Source of the DNA: JBBAFB01 sp041655595 | Lineage (GTDB): Bacteria > Bacillota > DULZ01 | Length of the DNA: 5,569 nt | Reading direction: 5' to 3' | Assembly: GCA_041655595.1 (NCBI GenBank) | Contig: JBBAFB010000130.1 | Coordinates: 1-5,569 of the forward strand | Shown here: piece after piece, positions 5,494 through 5,569 of the stretch | Position numbering within the stretch: the first letter of the stretch is position 1 | How the letters are laid out: each line of letters begins with the position of its first letter | Program-made: the position numbers and the translations under genes | Notes under the pieces: generated by a model | Database searches by the model: none | What the model saw: the letters and a program-made list of their open reading frames with translations, nothing else | What the model was told of the DNA's origin: nothing

Positions 5494-5528
5494 TGTCATT
5501 GCGAGGAGCGAAGCGACGTGGCAATCTC
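5494..5528. repeat. REP-like palindromic unit, best-preserved copy
   Basis: Begins TGTCATTGCGAGGAGCG and ends GTGGCAATCTC. ATTGC (5498-5502) and GCAAT (5521-5525) pair around a GC-rich interior. It is the least diverged of the window's REP-like units, so it best represents the family. Downstream, 5528-5551 holds two 12-bp near-direct repeats (CATGCAGAATCA, CATGCAAAATCC). No part of atpA is recognisable up to the window edge. Confidence 0.85.
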
Positions 5529-5569
5529 ATGCAGAATCACATGCAAAATCCACTGCTTGACCATTGCTT

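Noticed and set aside
5405..5569. Possible 3' end of atpA at the right edge
   Set aside because: All three minus-strand frames near the edge stop or read REP sequence, and none resembles the AtpA C-terminus; atpA is expected further right.

Overview
The window looks like a chromosomal piece of a Gram-positive, mid-to-low GC member of the Firmicutes, most likely class Clostridia (Peptococcaceae-like). The reasons are the gene order atpG-atpD-atpC-ywmB-murA, a YwmB-family lipid/membrane-anchored protein (a family I know only from Firmicutes), and strong GGAGG-type ribosome binding sites. The genus cannot be fixed from the sequence. Every gene I can support is on the minus strand, so transcription runs from right to left.

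Layout in order of transcription: 5569-5139 is a gene-free gap that should lie between atpA (outside the window) and atpG, filled with REP-like palindromes, heptamer repeats, three 51-bp tandem repeats and an 11-bp periodic array. Then come atpG (gamma subunit, 5138-4281) and a second repeat-filled gap (4280-3961). atpD (beta, 3960-2548) and atpC (epsilon, 2532-2128) follow, 15 bp apart. Next are an intrinsic terminator (about 2067-2036), a perfect 15-bp GC-rich hairpin (2007-1974), a heptamer/REP composite repeat (1970-1877), ywmB (1811-1245), and murA, which starts at a TTG at 1155 and leaves the window at position 1 with about 385 codons present.

atpG, atpD and atpC encode the central stalk and catalytic subunits of the F1 part of the F1Fo ATP synthase. 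murA makes the first committed step of peptidoglycan synthesis. ywmB is a small membrane-anchored protein commonly found beside murA. The proteins are ordinary; the unusual part is the non-coding DNA. atpG is isolated on both sides by repeat-rich gaps of more than 300 bp that share the same modules in the same order. A composite repeat (REP-like half, a short G/T linker, then a 7-bp tandem array) occurs three times in the window with different heptamer sequences. These modules are the best candidates for something not yet described.
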